A DNA stretch of 64,000 nt from Lingula anatina (lineage: Eukaryota > Brachiopoda > Lingulata > Lingulida > Lingulidae): NCBI RefSeq assembly GCF_001039355.2, contig NW_019775575.1, forward strand, positions 62,001 to 126,000, written 5' to 3'. A model generated the notes under the pieces. It saw only the letters and a list, made by a program, of their open reading frames with translations, was not told where the DNA came from and ran no database searches. Positions 12,201 to 24,710 of this stretch are shown here, piece after piece. The position numbers and the translations under genes are program-made. The first letter of the stretch is position 1. Every line of letters starts with the position of its first letter.

Positions 12201-15200
12201 GTTATGATTATTATTGAAGTGTTTTATGTTATGTTGTTGTGTTGTGTTGTGTTGTGTTGTGTTCTATTCTATTCCATTCTATTCTATTAAAGTAGTTTAA
12301 TTTTTGTTTTGTTGAAGTGATTAACAAAAAAGGAGAAAGAAATGTAGATAACTTGGACATTTTAATGCCACATTATGAATCAGTTTTAGACCTGTTAAGG
12401 AAAAGTTTATGAGAAGTAAGATCATAAATGAGGAAAAATTCACTTTGATTTAATTCAGATCAAGAACATGCCAACGATTTTTTTAATGCAGGAGTCAAAC
12501 TCATCATTTCAGGACACAAACATTACAACATTTAAAAGAATGCTAATTCCAGTTCACAACTCTTTTTAATTTTTTAGTCTTTGAGAACAGTGGAGTATCA
12601 AGTTTTTTCAAACGCCTAAGTGGTTTTTGTTTGGCCTTCACATGATCAGTTGGGGGTATTTCTATATAGCATGTCATTGCATGCCCCAATCAACTTCTAT
12701 CATAGAAAGCATCTGCAATAGAGAAATGTCACCGACTACTGGAGCAGCAATTATGCCGAAATCAAACAGCCTTGCAAGTAATGGTATAGGTATCCTACCC
12801 ACATGTGATATCCAATATCTTTTGTGTGTTGCTGTTATCAGCTTGGTTGTGTGGAGATTTTGAGCTGGAATTACACTTGGTGAAGCATTCAATAACCATA
12901 CACCTGTTCTCTGACGAGACCCCAGACTTAGGTTACCAACATCTATGGATTTCCAGAACAGAACTATGTCAAGATCCTGACAGAGGGCTAGTGTATCAGA
13001 TTAATTTTGTTTTTCAAGAATTTTTATCCTATACCTCTTTTTCCATATTTACTTGGGTATGTTTATCTGGAATGCTCTGGGAGTTACATAATTTTCCATT
13101 TGCTAGTTATGTTTATAGAGATGTTTCCTATCATAGGTTTTTGGTTAGATATATATAAACATGCCTAGACTAAGTGGTTCTGTTTTTATCCATCGAGGAA
13201 AAATGAAAATTTCACTATAAAAGTGTTCAGAAAACGAGGAACTTTTAGGACTATTTTTCAGTACTTCTTTTCCTTTTGAAATAAATATGCCATTTTTCAA
13301 TATTGGTATGATAGATGCATTTAATATATTACTTAAATCTTTTCCAATTCTGATTCTAATCTTTTTGACATGTATTCTCAGAAAAAGAAATTATCATAAT
13401 GAATTTTTAAGAAAGAGAAAATAATAGCTTTATTACAGACAAAAAGGGAAAAAAGAGAACCTCTGACATACTGTGTATGTCTTTTACCTTTTGGTGTCAT
13501 GTTGAATCTGACATGTTTTGTCAAATAAAACAACTTTAAGGTCCCATTTTAATTAACTAGGTTTACCATTAATCAATGCTTCCTTTGTTTTTCTCACTTA
13601 TACCAGGTAGAGCCATAATCAGAAAATTAGATAAGGGGGAATTCTAAAGTGCAGTTATGGACTCGTCAATAGAATAACCTAGTAGTTTGGGGACCTTTTA
13701 CTCTGCATTTTGTGATAATGAAGAAGATTTGCATTCATCAAGGTTTAAAACAAGCTTGGGTGAATATAACCATTCTTTTGTCCAAAAAACAAGGCAATAA
13801 AATTAGAAACCAGATGCTAATTTGAATTGAGGCAAAATTTGGGACTTCTCTGGCAAATACCAGGTGCCAGTTTTGAACTAGCAAAGTGGGCAGTTCTTTT
13901 GAATCCAAAGAATTCCCCCTGGTTATGTGCCTGCCAAAGAACAGAATCTAATCTTCAGTTCTGGAAAATTGGTGACCTTCAGGCTTGGGTTACACTAGAC
14001 ACACATTACATTTGCAAGGATACAACACTTTAAAATATCAAGTTTAACATTTGGCCATGTAGTCTTTTACATGAATGTTTCTGCTTATATCTCTGATTAC
14101 ACAACTAGCTAGACATGAGAAGCCAGGCAGTCTGCAATCGAGGGATATGGTAAATTTTTACAGAAAAGTTGATAAGATTATATTATACATTGATATTTAG
14201 AATTTTATTATCAAAAATTCTGCAAAGTTAACATATTTGTCAGAACTTATAAGTTATTTGTTAGTAAAGTAAAGGGAAAAAATACTGAAGGACAACTCCG
14301 ATAAAGTCAGATATCAAAGTGCAAAGAAGTAAAGAAGCAATCTGAGATACCCCTCTAAACCAAATACTTTGATCAGCATTTTCAATGACCTGTTGCCATT
14401 TGTAACTATGAATAGATGTGACATATTACCTGGGTTCTTCAACAAGTCTAAGAGGTGTGATGTGACACAGCCAGAGTCTTGTTCGGTTGTTTCAGTTATA
14501 AGAAAAACAAAAGTTTTATGTTCAGTGATCCAGAAATATAGAGAAAGGGTTGGAAAAGGGGTTAGAAAGAGGAAAAAGACTTAGTCCACTTAATTTGAAA
14601 AGGGCCTGAGGCAGAGCTTTACTCTGAATCAGCATTTTAACAATGTCATATTTTTCACTTGGAGCCTAATATTAAATTGACTTTGTAATTATGTGATATG
14701 TTTATTTTGAAGTTTTTGAAAAAATTAGTTTGCACTGTTGTCAGTGCAATATTTCATGGATCTACTGTTTTTAAAATTAAAGGAAAATTCATAGAAAATT
14801 CATCAAGCAGCCTATGATACATGCACACACAATATACTTTGAAGAACTGTATGGTAATTACTTTGTTTTATGGGCATTGATGGATTGATTAAGTAATTAG
14901 TCAGTTAATCTGTTTCCAGTTCATATATTGCTGTCAAAAAGTTTCATGAAGCATAATGGCAATTGCTAACATTTCACTGATTAATTAACCCCTTAGGGAG
15001 GGGGGGGGGAGAGCTGCATGAGGAAAAAGACTACCATTGAAAAAGTTAGAATCTTAGGGTTGGCTATTTTTTCCTCTTAAAATTTTACAAAAAAAAAATG
15101 GATAAGGGGTTGTTTTACCTGATGAACACATTCTGGTTGTATTTTGTTGCCTATGATCAGTCACTGACAATATTTGCCATGATGTAGTATACCCATAGAT

Positions 15201-18200
15201 GAGTTACACATTCAAGATATAAAACACATTAAGATATAAAAGATACAATCAAGTTATAGAAAGTTTACCTGTAGGTCTTTTCAGAAAAGCAAAAATCAGA
15301 ATAATGTTAGAATTAAAATTTTGAAGTATGAACATAACAAAAGTTTCCTGTAAATATTTCAAAGGGGGGGGGGGCATTTTATGGTCTTAATGAGAAAAAG
15401 GGTAGAAATCTATCTGTAAAAAGTACAGGTTAAGGGTAAGGTTACCATTTTTGAGTCTGTGTACCAGATCTGTCTCCTCCCTAGATATAATCTCACAACT
15501 AGGGAGATGCTATGGTGTATGTGTGCATGCCTGAAGGTGCATACCTGTGTGTGTGTGTGTGTGTGGTGTGTGTGTGCGTGTGTGTGTGTACCCTAACTAC
15601 AAATTGCAAGCTCAGTAGTAGAATGAGGTTACTACTGATTAAGACCAGCAGTTTGTCAAAGAGGGATGATGTGAAAGAAGGATGATGCTTAACAAACTGT
15701 AACAGGTCTACAGAACATTCATCAGCAAACTTGAACATCTGCCCATTGAAAGTTTAAAAAAATCAGGAGCTAATTGAAACCAGCAGAAATATAAGCCATC
15801 TTTTGTAGCTTGACCTTAAAGTACAAAAGACATCACCTGATCTCTGCAAAGTGAAGGTGTTATGTTCTTCTGTTGTCTTGGTTTCCAATAAACTCATTTA
15901 CAACTTACAAAATATTGCTAAGGTGGATGATGCATATGAACTGACATGGAATCTTTCTGCTGTTCATTCCCCTGAGAAAATTACCACTATGATTTTGGTA
16001 GTAATGTGAGTCTAAATCAATCTCCTTTCCTCAAATTCTTTCAGCTGTTTGGCATCTTTGTGCTATAACAAATATTAAATTGCACATAGAAGGCTTCCTG
16101 GGAGTAACTAGAGAGTTTGTTGGCAGTTTTTTTGCTGAAAAAATCTTGTACAACTGTACTTTTGGCTTGATGAACAAACATATGTATGTTTACAACAAGA
16201 TAATGGAGTAGTTTGGATAAAGTCATCTGTGAGAATTATTTGTTTTTAACCTTTTTTATCCACCTTTATCCTTTTATCCATATTTTTTAAAAGGGAATCA
16301 AATGTTGTGGAATATAAAAACATTTTATCAGTGATTTTAAATTGTATTTTAACAAAACATTGATGTCATTATATATGTAAGTATTGTGTCATTATTTCTT
16401 TTTTTGGGATTAAAAAAGGTAACTGAATAGGAAAAGGGCAGTTTGGAATATTTTGAAAAAAAAGGACGAATTAAGAAAATATTGAATTAATTTGCTTCAT
16501 GTTGTCTGTGAAATTGACATTAAGGCTTCTGGATATGTGAACAGTAAATATGTTGGGAATTTTTGTTTTTTTTTTTTTTTCATTAATTAATGTATAATAA
16601 TGTAGGAGTGCTTCTAGGTCCTGTCCATGGCAACTACAGTGTGCATGTGCTGTAGTTATATAGAAGTTGTTCTCAAAAGTTCCTTTTTACTGTTTTTATA
16701 CTTTTCTTTGCTTTGTCTGCCTGAGCAAAACTTGTCTTGGATGTCCGTCTTCTCTCGTTGTCATTACATTACCAGTAAATCCTAGTTGACTTTTTACTAT
16801 AACAGCATCATAGATGCATGGTAGCTTAGTCAAGGACTTCGGGGTATAATTCCATCTCGTCATGTCATTTAAAGGCTAGAGTGAAGCACTGATATGTGAA
16901 ACTTTTAGTTCTCCATGTGTTTTTTCTGTACATTCTTTACATTATTTGATCCATGCAGTGTTGGTTACATGAGTACTGCATGCTGCATCTTAATTTTTGT
17001 CTTCAATTTGACAATTTGATACATGTAGTCCAAGATAGTAGAACTTAAAATTTAAGACTTCACATAGCCAGACAAACCATATTCATTTGAGACATTACTT
17101 TCTTGCCTCTCTGACCAGTCCTGGGTTTGATGCTTCTAAGATGTTATAAGTTCTACAATTTTTGTGGGATGTTATCTGTGGGATTAGATGGCAAGGGGCA
17201 TCCAAATTGCCAAAGTTGATGGTCAGTCTAAACTTGAACATTTTGTCTGCAAAGGCAACTGCAATCGGCTTTTCTTTCATTGAGTTTGTACTCTTTAATT
17301 TCAGCGAGTGAAGATGAAAAGTGATCCAGGGCTGATAACATTGTATAATATGAAATATGCCAAATTGCCAAAGTTGATGGTCAGTCTAAACTTGAACATT
17401 TTGTCTGCAAAGGCAACTGCAATCGGCTTTTTTTCATTGAGTTTGTACTCTTTAATTTCAGCGAGTGAAGATGAAAAGTGATCCAGGGCTGATAATGTTG
17501 TACGATATGAAATATGCCAAATATGTCTAATATAAATATGTTCATCTTTTCCTTTATTTACAGGTATTAAAGAGTTGCCATCTGGTTACATTCTGTGTGC
17601 TTGGTGCCAAAAAGCAGGACTGAAGCTGTTCACCTTACGAACACCTGCTGGAGTGAAAGCGTTCTGCAGTGAGCTTTGTTTCACACAGTGTCGCAGAGCT
17701 TCTTTCAAAAAGAACAAGATATGTGACTGGTGCAAACATGTCAGGCATACTGTGAATTATGTGGATTTCCAAGATGGAGAACAACAGTTGCAGTTCTGCA
17801 GTGAAAAGTGTCTGAATCAGTACAAGATGAACATATTTTGTAGGGAGACACAAGAACATTTGCAAAAGATACAGACACAAGTTGAGTCAGATCTAGCATC
17901 ACAGAGTCCAGCATCTGGTCAGATTTTGATCACACCAGACCTGTGGATGAAAGGAAAACTGAAACATCATCGTACCAAGAACCATGGAACTGAAACAGAT
18001 GAAGGAGATGACAAGTGTGGGGCAGAGGAGGAAGAAGACATAAATGATGACCCCATCTCCTTGAAAGAAAAAGAATCAAAAGGAAATGGAAAGGACATTA
18101 ACAGTGTGGCTGCTAGACTCAGCCAGCAAAGCCATACAGCCCCTCTTAGTAACACCACAGACCACAAGCAGAAAGAAAAATCCCATGGTCATCACGTTAA

Positions 18201-19470
18201 CCAAAGATTTAGAGATCAACCAGGTCCTGCGAGAAGTGCCAGTCCCAATTCCACCACCAGCACCCCTCACAGCTTTGTCAGCAGTAGTATCTCACCACCA
18301 CCATTGTCCTCTGCAGCAGCATTAGGGTCACCTCCGGGGGGATATGGACCAGCTTTGATGTACCAGGATTTCATGGCAGCATCAGGAGGGATGTTAGGAT
18401 CACACCAGTCATTGAAAAATTTGCAGTCCATGATGCGTTTTAGCACTCCGGGAAGGTTTGGATTGCCAGCAGGGTTTCCACATCCGAGAGTGTCAGTTCC
18501 ATCTGCTACTTTCTCTTCTCCATCCTCTACACCACAGAGGACTGGAGATGCCAGGAAAACCCCAGTGACACCACGGCCAGGATCAGCTCTATCAGATGTG
18601 CCCCATCCATCCCCAGCTCCATTGCCACCATTTATGGCATTCCCTCACTTACCACCCCCACCTTTTATGACCCCTATGGGAGCAGGCATGCCACCTGTTA
18701 CTGTTCTTGTACCACACCCAATATTCCTCCCCATCCCTATACCACTGCCTATTCCTATTCCAGTTCCAATCAAATCTGATCTGAGGTCTGAAGAAAAAAG
18801 GGATAACAATACAAGCAATGTCACCCATGAAGACGATGTGGAAAAATGTGCAAATGTCAGTGACATTAACAGTGCAAACAGTTGCAAAAATCACACTGAT
18901 CCATGTTCAAATGCCAGTAACCAGAAAGACCAGGCCCTTTCAGAAGACCAACACAGTAGTTCTTCTACACCAGCTTCATGTAAGGACCACATTACATGTG
19001 CCTCCTGCCAATCTGACCCTGGAAGGCGCATCATACTGAGGACACCCAAACTAGAGGTTGGTCCAAATGAGGATGGGGAAGACAGTGATGCAAGTGACGT
19101 GGCCCCACTCACTAAAAGACCCAGATTGGACAGCACTTCCAGTAATGGTAGTGCAGATATCCAGAAAGCACTGAACCTTTCTCGAGAGACTGTTGTCATT
19201 GAAAAATCCAAGGCCAAAGTGGCACCACATATTGTCCATGAAGCAGAAATTTCAAATGACAGCAGTTGTGATTTAAATGGTGCTTCAGCTTCTTCAGCAA
19301 CAGTTTCTTCTGTAGGGAAGTTAAATCCTGATCCCCCTTATTCAATGAGGAGGAGTCTTATTCTGGATGCACCTAGTGTGCCCAAGAGAGATTCAGAGGA
19401 GAAGTGCTATACAATGAGAGACATATTTGATAATAAGAGAAGAACAGTGAGGAGAATCCGAACAAAGTAA
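2659..19470 (+). CDS. SOBP: Sine oculis-binding protein homologue (SOBP)
   Basis: Nuclear FCS-type zinc-finger protein; the family is named for binding the Six/sine oculis transcription factors. Exons: 2659-2745, 11530-11719, 12026-12112, 17564-19470. Phases 0, 1, 1 agree at every junction and give 756 aa (human about 873). The start has a good context (gccATGG) and is the first ATG after an in-frame stop at 2569. Exon 2 opens with the diagnostic block [18 protein letters not shown] (residues 30-47). Exon 4 carries the two FCS fingers: Cys133/136 with Cys156/160, then Cys175/178 with Cys200/204, the last followed by LNQYKM. Low-complexity Ser/Pro-rich sequence follows. A Pro-Ile-Pro repeat at about residues 503-525 matches a similar run in vertebrate SOBP. 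A basic tail ends RRIRTK. Most of the protein is one 1.9-kb exon. Only the N-terminal block and the fingers are strongly conserved. Confidence 0.93.
3159..3307. repeat. (TG)n and (GA)n microsatellites
   Basis: A nearly pure TG run lies at 3159-3197 and a GA run at 3291-3307, both inside SOBP intron 1. Confidence 0.9.
5690..6760. other. Compositionally distinct intronic block, possible cis-regulatory DNA
   Basis: Within SOBP intron 1 this kilobase is less AT-biased than its flanks, lacks simple repeats and has no credible open frame. It could be conserved regulatory DNA for a developmental gene. The only evidence is composition; no conservation data are available here. Confidence 0.2.
11720..12025 (+). 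other. SOBP intron 2
   Basis: A 306-base intron with donor gcag|gtacat and acceptor tctag. I see no other feature in it. Confidence 0.7.
12231..12288. repeat. (TGTTG)n / (ATTCT)n pentanucleotide microsatellite
   Basis: Repeats of TGTTG pass directly into repeats of ATTCT/ATTCC. Confidence 0.85.
15546..15589. repeat. (TG)n microsatellite
   Basis: A TG run with single-base interruptions (GG and CG) inside SOBP intron 3. Confidence 0.9.
17203..17518 (+). repeat. 158-bp tandem duplication in SOBP intron 3
   Basis: The block beginning CAAATTGCCAAAGTTGATGG at 17203 recurs at 17361, directly abutting the first copy. The two copies differ at only a few positions, including a short indel in the T-rich run near 17270/17430. 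The second copy ends about 45 bases before the exon 4 acceptor. Each copy carries its own tttcag trinucleotide context (near 17304 and 17461). Confidence 0.92.
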
Positions 19471-21130
19471 AGATATAAAATGTTAACTGATCATTTTTCA
19501 GTTGATTTTTCTAGTAAAAGAGATGCATGCTACAAAATGTGTTGTGGAGAAAATAATTAAGCATATGATGCTTTCTTTGTGTAAAAAAGAAGTCGTGTTC
19601 TGGTGGTCTGAGTGACAAGAAAGTTAGCTGACATGTGGTGGAATGAATAATTCTCAAAACTTTGGAGTGTGTGTAAATAGTTTCTTTGATTGAAATGTTC
19701 TGGACATCTGAAATAATCTTATTGTATTTAAGGCACACAATGAGCATTAGACATTTATAAAGAAAAAAAGTTTATTTCATTGAAAATTTAAACTATTTTG
19801 CCCTTGATCACCAAGTTTCACCATATCCAAACCAAGGATGAAATTACAATCTACAAACATGTTTTTGAGTTTTAAGTTTCCAAGCATTAAGTCTTGTTTA
19901 TAATGGGGTTGGGGGACTAGTGAATCTCACTTGTACTGCTAACAATATAAATTTGGAACTAAAAAAAGTGGTAATAAATTATAATTTTCTCAGCAGTTTC
20001 ATATAGGATATACCTTGGTGATAAAAGGTATACTACTAACATTTGAAAATGCCCCAAGTCATATTTTATGTCTAAATATTTTGCAAAGCTTCTTTTTTCA
20101 CCAGTGAATATGATAAAAACCCCCAAAAAATTTCCTAGTGTTGACATTTCCTCCTGAAATTTCGGGAAAACATGGTCCTTCAAATGAGTCATTTAGAACT
20201 ACATTATTTATTTAAAATGGTATAAAAACCAAGTCCAACTGCAGGGATCAGTTGACTAACAATTCAAAGGTTGGAGAAAACTTTTTAGTTTGAAAATTAG
20301 ATTTGATGTATAAATCCAAAAAAGGATACCTTTTAGGACAAATTATTGAAATGTACAGGAATTTATTTTCCTACATAGAGGTTAAAAATGCATTGTATGC
20401 CTTAAGTGTTATTAGAAGCCATTTTCATAACATTATAGCTCTTAATGCTGTTATATTGTGCATTTCTGGTGACTTTAATTTACTCCATTATAATTGTGTT
20501 CAACTGTAACGGTGTGAAAATCCAGGAGCCTAGAGCAAATTAATTTCTAGTCTTCACTCTGAAAATGTGCCATATATGACCCACATGTTATCCTTATTAT
20601 ATTATTGAATAATCAATCATGAACATAAAGACTTGCATCTTCCATAATTTTACAAGAACTTGCATTATCTGTCAAAAAGGATACTAGGATAACTTGTTCC
20701 TTAATGTTATTTATTATTATTATTATTATTTTGGGAAAGTCAGTTTATGTAAGTATATAGCTTTCAAGCTAGAATCCCATCCCACTAGTGCCATCTGATC
20801 AATTTTATAGAAAGTGCATTTTTTTCCTGCTATCTCAAGGACATCAATACTGACAGCCTTATTATTTTAAAATATCATGTATTGCTGTAAAATAAGCAAT
20901 GTTTTAATCTCTTGTAACAATGTGTGAAGAAACACTGAAATTTAATTGACCTGTCTGTTGCTTTTGTTGTACAGTTTAAAGGCCAGGTGCAATTTCAAAC
21001 TGCCCCAGCCAGAGTTGCAACAATTATATGCATGTGGCCTTCACAGCTGTATGTTGCAGAGTGAAAGAGGATGTGAAGATCTGCTTATTACACCGGTGTT
21101 CGAGTCATGCTCTGGTTGCAACTAGGCCAG
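19471..21130 (+). other. SOBP 3' UTR and downstream DNA
   Basis: AT-rich DNA after the SOBP stop. An AATAAA at 19973-19978 is a possible polyadenylation signal about 500 bases downstream. No gene is visible. Confidence 0.4.
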
Positions 21131-21132
21131 TA

Positions 21133-21331
21133 AAGAGGGTAGGGAATACCTTTTGCATTCCGCGTGATTGGCCTTATTTTTCAAGCGTGATGCGTTATTT
21201 GAGCCCAATATTCTGTGTAAAATGTGATTCAGGAATATTCTTGGTGATTGTCCTGAATGTGTCTTGGTAATTGGTGATTAAGCTGTTTTAATCTTGGTGA
21301 TAAATGGGGGGGGGGTATTCCCTACCCTCAT
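21133..21331. mobile_element. 199-bp MITE with TA flanks
   Basis: The inverted repeats are GAGGGTAGGGAATACC (21135-21150) and its exact complement at 21314-21329. Including two outer bases, the ends are 18 bp with one mismatch. TA dinucleotides flank both ends (21131-21132 and 21332-21333), as expected for a Tc1/mariner-type target duplication. It has no coding capacity, and a G homopolymer lies next to the right repeat. Confidence 0.75.
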
Positions 21332-21333
21332 TA

Positions 21334-22413
21334 TAGTGTAAATCTAATCGGTCTAAGAGCTTTCTATGTTTTGTGGTAGTGTGACATACTTAAAACTTGT
21401 CAGAAAGTGAAGTCAAGCATAATTTGTGGTAAACCTTCACAATTTTTACAGAATGGAGCGAATTGGCTTCTGAGCAAACTAAATAGCTTCCATTAAAATG
21501 GAAATGCATCATAGATGTCAAAAATATTAAATAGTTTTATGATTGGCTACCTAACTATAATTTGGTTTTATCATAGATGACCACAGTATTTTTTGGATCA
21601 ACGTTGACTTCATGTTTACTTGCATTAATTTAAATTCCTGGTTGATTTTGTAAGAGCATTTATGACTGATCATTATTTTGCATTCAAAGATGCAACGGCC
21701 ATTTCTATCATAGTATTATAAGTAATTGTCATGAAATTAAAAGATCCTTGAAAAGGGAAGTTAACAGATTTTTGTTCTTATTCAAGCTGCAAATTGGTCA
21801 TTTTCCTCAATTTATGTTACCTATCAATATTAAAGGGCTCATGTATTTTGATTTTAGCCATATGACGCTTTATCCAAGACAACAAAATGTAGTTGTCAGT
21901 TGTTTTCATCACTTAACACAACCACAGCTGCACTACATTTTAGCCTTTTAATTTAAAAGTAAAACTGCCTACAGCAACAGCTATTAATGCAAAGCTGCTT
22001 CAGAAGAGAATCAGGTTTTTGCCGAATATGGAATTACTGTATTTGTAGTTGTGTAGATAAAATCATGAAATCAATTTTGGCCACATTTTCTCTATAAAAC
22101 TTTTTTTATTTAACTTTTAAGTCTTGTGCCAATTTCTTTGAATTATTTCTCTTAAGAAAGTGTTTATTTGATGCACTATTAAAAACTGAATGTTTGCACT
22201 ACTGTTTACTAAATGCACTACAACCCAGAAACATCTGGTTTAAATCATCTGATCAACATTTCACAACTAATAACTTGTATTAAATGGAAAATTTTCTCAG
22301 ATAAGAAGATGCACTCAGTAGTGGAAACAACTTGAAATATACACTGAAATTTCCTTGAAGTTAAAATCCAAGTTCATCTAGAAAATAGGTGCCACTCATA
22401 AAAAAAGGCTTTC
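21334..22413. other. SOBP-SAP18 intergenic DNA
   Basis: AT-rich sequence with no supportable gene. The right part should include the SAP18 3' UTR, which is read on the minus strand. Confidence 0.4.
22163..22168 (-). terminator. Candidate SAP18 polyadenylation signal
   Basis: TTTATT on the plus strand reads AATAAA on the minus strand, about 245 bases after the SAP18 stop. Confidence 0.4.
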
Positions 22414-23373
22414 CTAGTAGGGCCTCCCTCTTCTAATGGGTGGTCCCCCCCTGGCCCCTGGGGGTGTCACCGCAATGTCTACATAGTCTCCAATCTGAAA
22501 TCTTTTAGAAGCCAAAGTCAAGTGGTCATCAGCTCCCTTTCTCCCAGCACATGTGCTTCCAATTTCTCTGGTCCTGTACACCGGACTTCTTGGATCTGGA
22601 TAGACAACCGCGAAGTCAAAGAATGTGCCTTTCCTTCTTGCATCTGGGTTGACTTCTTTCACCAAGTTGGTTAACTCCTTGAGAGTGGCATCCATCCTGT
22701 AAAAGGGAATGATTAACTATATTATGTGACATACACATTCTTAAAATAATTAAGCCATTCTTCAATGAGGGAGAGAAGGTGAAAATCCAATTACATAAAT
22801 GTATTATACCTTGCTAATATCCAATTTTATAAATATATTGGACCTTGTTATAACTAAAATGGTAACACTCTTCCTTCAATCATGACATTCTTACAGAGCA
22901 ATAAGCTAAAAGAGTTGTAACGGTAACAAGTGGATCTAAAGAGTGGAGTTTGTACTTGAAAAAGTCCATACCAAGTGTAAATCTGCAACTCATTTGACGG
23001 AGTGTTTCCTCTGCTGTATTCACTGACAGGGTTGTGCCGACCCGTACTACAAAATACCCGTAATAAAAGTGGACATGTCTGAAACAGAAAAGAGAACCCA
23101 TGATATATTTTGCAATGTTGAATTTAAGAGAGATTTTTGTACACCATAGTGAACATGTATGTATCATCCTTGCAAATATGTAAGATTGAATGAATGTGAT
23201 CCAAAACAAAACCTGTAATTGGCAAAGTGTGGAAACTAAGTTGAGTTAAACATATTAAACACCTTTTAGTACATAAGCAGCTAGAATATTAAAACGTTGA
23301 ATACCTTTTCTCTATCAATTGCGGGGGTGGCTTCTTTCTCTTTATCTTCCACAACTTCCACGGTCGAAGCCAT
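22414..23373 (-). CDS. SAP18: Sin3-associated polypeptide p18 (SAP18)
   Basis: Ubiquitin-fold protein of the Sin3-HDAC corepressor and of the exon-junction-associated ASAP/PSAP complexes. Minus-strand exons: 23373-23305, 23078-22972, 22696-22414. Phases 0 and 2 are consistent and give 152 aa, close to the 153 aa of human SAP18. Exon 1 encodes a short acidic N-terminus ending IDREK. Exon 2 begins TCPLLLRVF and ends ELQIYTW. Exon 3 begins MDATLKELTNLVKEV and includes FDFAVVYPD, EIGSTCAGRKG, FQIGDYVDIAVTPP and the terminal RRGRPY. All are SAP18 landmarks in the expected order. The MDATL methionine in exon 3 is internal, not the start. Donor and acceptor sites are canonical. Confidence 0.96.
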
Positions 23374-23480
23374 GATGCCGCTATTGATGCGCAAGTAACT
23401 ACGCGCAACTTCCTGTTAATAGCAGCTTCGAAAGTAGTTGTTAGATTTTCCGCTTGGGGCGCTTGTGAAGTGTTAAACGC
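23374..23480 (-). promoter_or_regulatory. SAP18 promoter region with ETS-like site
   Basis: CpG-rich DNA directly upstream of the SAP18 ATG. ACTTCCTG at 23408-23415 reads CAGGAAGT on the minus strand, an ETS-family consensus common in housekeeping promoters. No TATA box is seen. Confidence 0.4.
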
Positions 23481-23554
23481 GCACTTTGATCACTTTGCTT
23501 TCAAGATACTGAACTTTAAAAATACTGAAAAATATTCTTGATATTGAGAAGATG

Positions 23555-23801
23555 CAGGGGCGGATCCAGGATTATTATTTGAAGGTGGGGGGGGGGGGGG
23601 GGATGCGAAGCTGACCACCCCTTTAGCGTGGGGTTCGGGGCCCGCTGTTCAAAGATGCTGAAGGCCCCCGAAAAATTATTTTACAGGGCAAACGGCCCCA
23701 TTTGGTACGGTTTAAAACTATGATTCAGCTAGTCAAAATTCTTATTTGAAGAGGGGACTTTTGGAGTGATTTTTCTGACACCCCCGCCAAATCCACCACT
23801 G
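23555..23801 (+). mobile_element. CAG...CTG-ended non-autonomous element, copy 1
   Basis: Begins CAGGGGCGGATCCAGG, has a long G run, and ends CCAAATCCACCACTG. The ends are imperfect inverted repeats. The interior, including a GATTCAGCTAGTCAAAATTC motif, is shared with the copies at 24468, 25543 and 31642. It has no coding potential. The ends resemble hAT-type non-autonomous elements, but the superfamily is inferred. No target duplication is visible at this copy. Confidence 0.7.
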
Positions 23802-23810
23802 TTTACCCTT

Positions 23811-24275
23811 ACTCGCTATCCCCTCACAGATTTCATATTCACCTTACAAGGGTCGCTTTTTATATGGTTCAGATGCAGGCTGTTTATATTGGACTTTTTT
23901 TTATAAACGTAAGACTGTTTCTATTATCTATATTTTATTTTATGAAAACACTTTATTTAAAAATAAACATAGGATATAAAAGAGACAAACCATTAAAGGT
24001 CGGTAACTTCAGGTGTGAAAGATGACCATAGCCCATAATTTAATGTTTTCACACTTTCAGTCATCATGTTTTCCCCTTTCAGTTTCTTAATTACATCCTT
24101 TAAAGTTTTAAGTTTTTTTTTAGATAAGAGGCTATTCCTAGACTGACTTACACCTTTGCCTGGTCTGACTTACACCTAGCATACCCCAGGCGTCTTCATG
24201 TCTCCATCGAAGATTGCTTCAGAACCATGTGCGCTGCCATCGACGATGTCACGATGACGAGAGAGGGTCGCATTG
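23811..24275 (-). mobile_element. tRNA-headed repeat U, copy 1 (inverted)
   Basis: On the minus strand this reads a tRNA-like head (about 24275-24130) followed by a body containing ACCTGAAGTTACCGACCTTT and ending in an AT-rich stretch with ACAGTC. The body matches 24843-25230 in inverted orientation, and the head matches 25411-25540. A SINE is the simplest reading. Confidence 0.55.
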
Positions 24276-24467
24276 GGAATTTTTTGTTAGCCGCGAAAGC
24301 CATTTTCCCCCCCGAGATGCCTAAAACGTTCATTTTATTTAGCGTGATTTGTGAAGCACCCCTTTTCCTTGAATGTGACATTTCATTCTCCGCCTTTGGT
24401 GAAATGAAGTCATGTTTCCCGGTGATTCGTGATTTATCATCTTTCATAAAAGATAAACACGTTAAAC

Positions 24468-24705
24468 CAGTGGCGGATTTAAGGGGGGGGGGGAATCAGG
24501 GGGGTCCTGACCTCCCCCCCCTTCGATTTCTGAAAAAAAAAACGCCAATGGTCCCCTCTTGAAATTAAAATTTTGACTAGCTGAATCATAAGTCTAAATT
24601 GTACCAAATGCCGTTCGTCCTCTACAATACCACACACCAAGGGGGGAGGTCGGCTTTGCATCCTCGGAACAACACCCAATGCAAATAATCCTGGATCCGC
24701 CCCAG
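24468..24705 (-). mobile_element. CAG...CTG-ended non-autonomous element, copy 2 (inverted)
   Basis: Opens CAGTGGCGGATTT and closes near GGATCCGCCCCAG, the reverse orientation of copy 1. It shares the GACTAGCTGAATCATA interior and the G/C runs. No clear target duplication is seen. Confidence 0.65.
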
Positions 24706-24710
24706 GGAAA

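Larger units (their letters stand above)
12113..17563 (+). other. SOBP intron 3
   Basis: A 5.4-kb intron bounded by aaag|gtgagt and tttacag. It contains a pentanucleotide microsatellite (12231-12288), a TG microsatellite (about 15546-15589), G homopolymers near 15000 and 15365, and a tandem duplication just before the acceptor. No exon or gene is supported inside it. Confidence 0.65.

Noticed and set aside
12805-13158. 117-codon plus-strand frame in SOBP intron 3
   Set aside because: Composition is that of random AT-rich DNA with hydrophobic bias; no motif and no phase-compatible splice sites.
22880-23209. 109-codon minus-strand frame over SAP18 exon 2
   Set aside because: Wrong frame. The SAP18 frame (TCPLLLRVF...) through the same bases is the real one.
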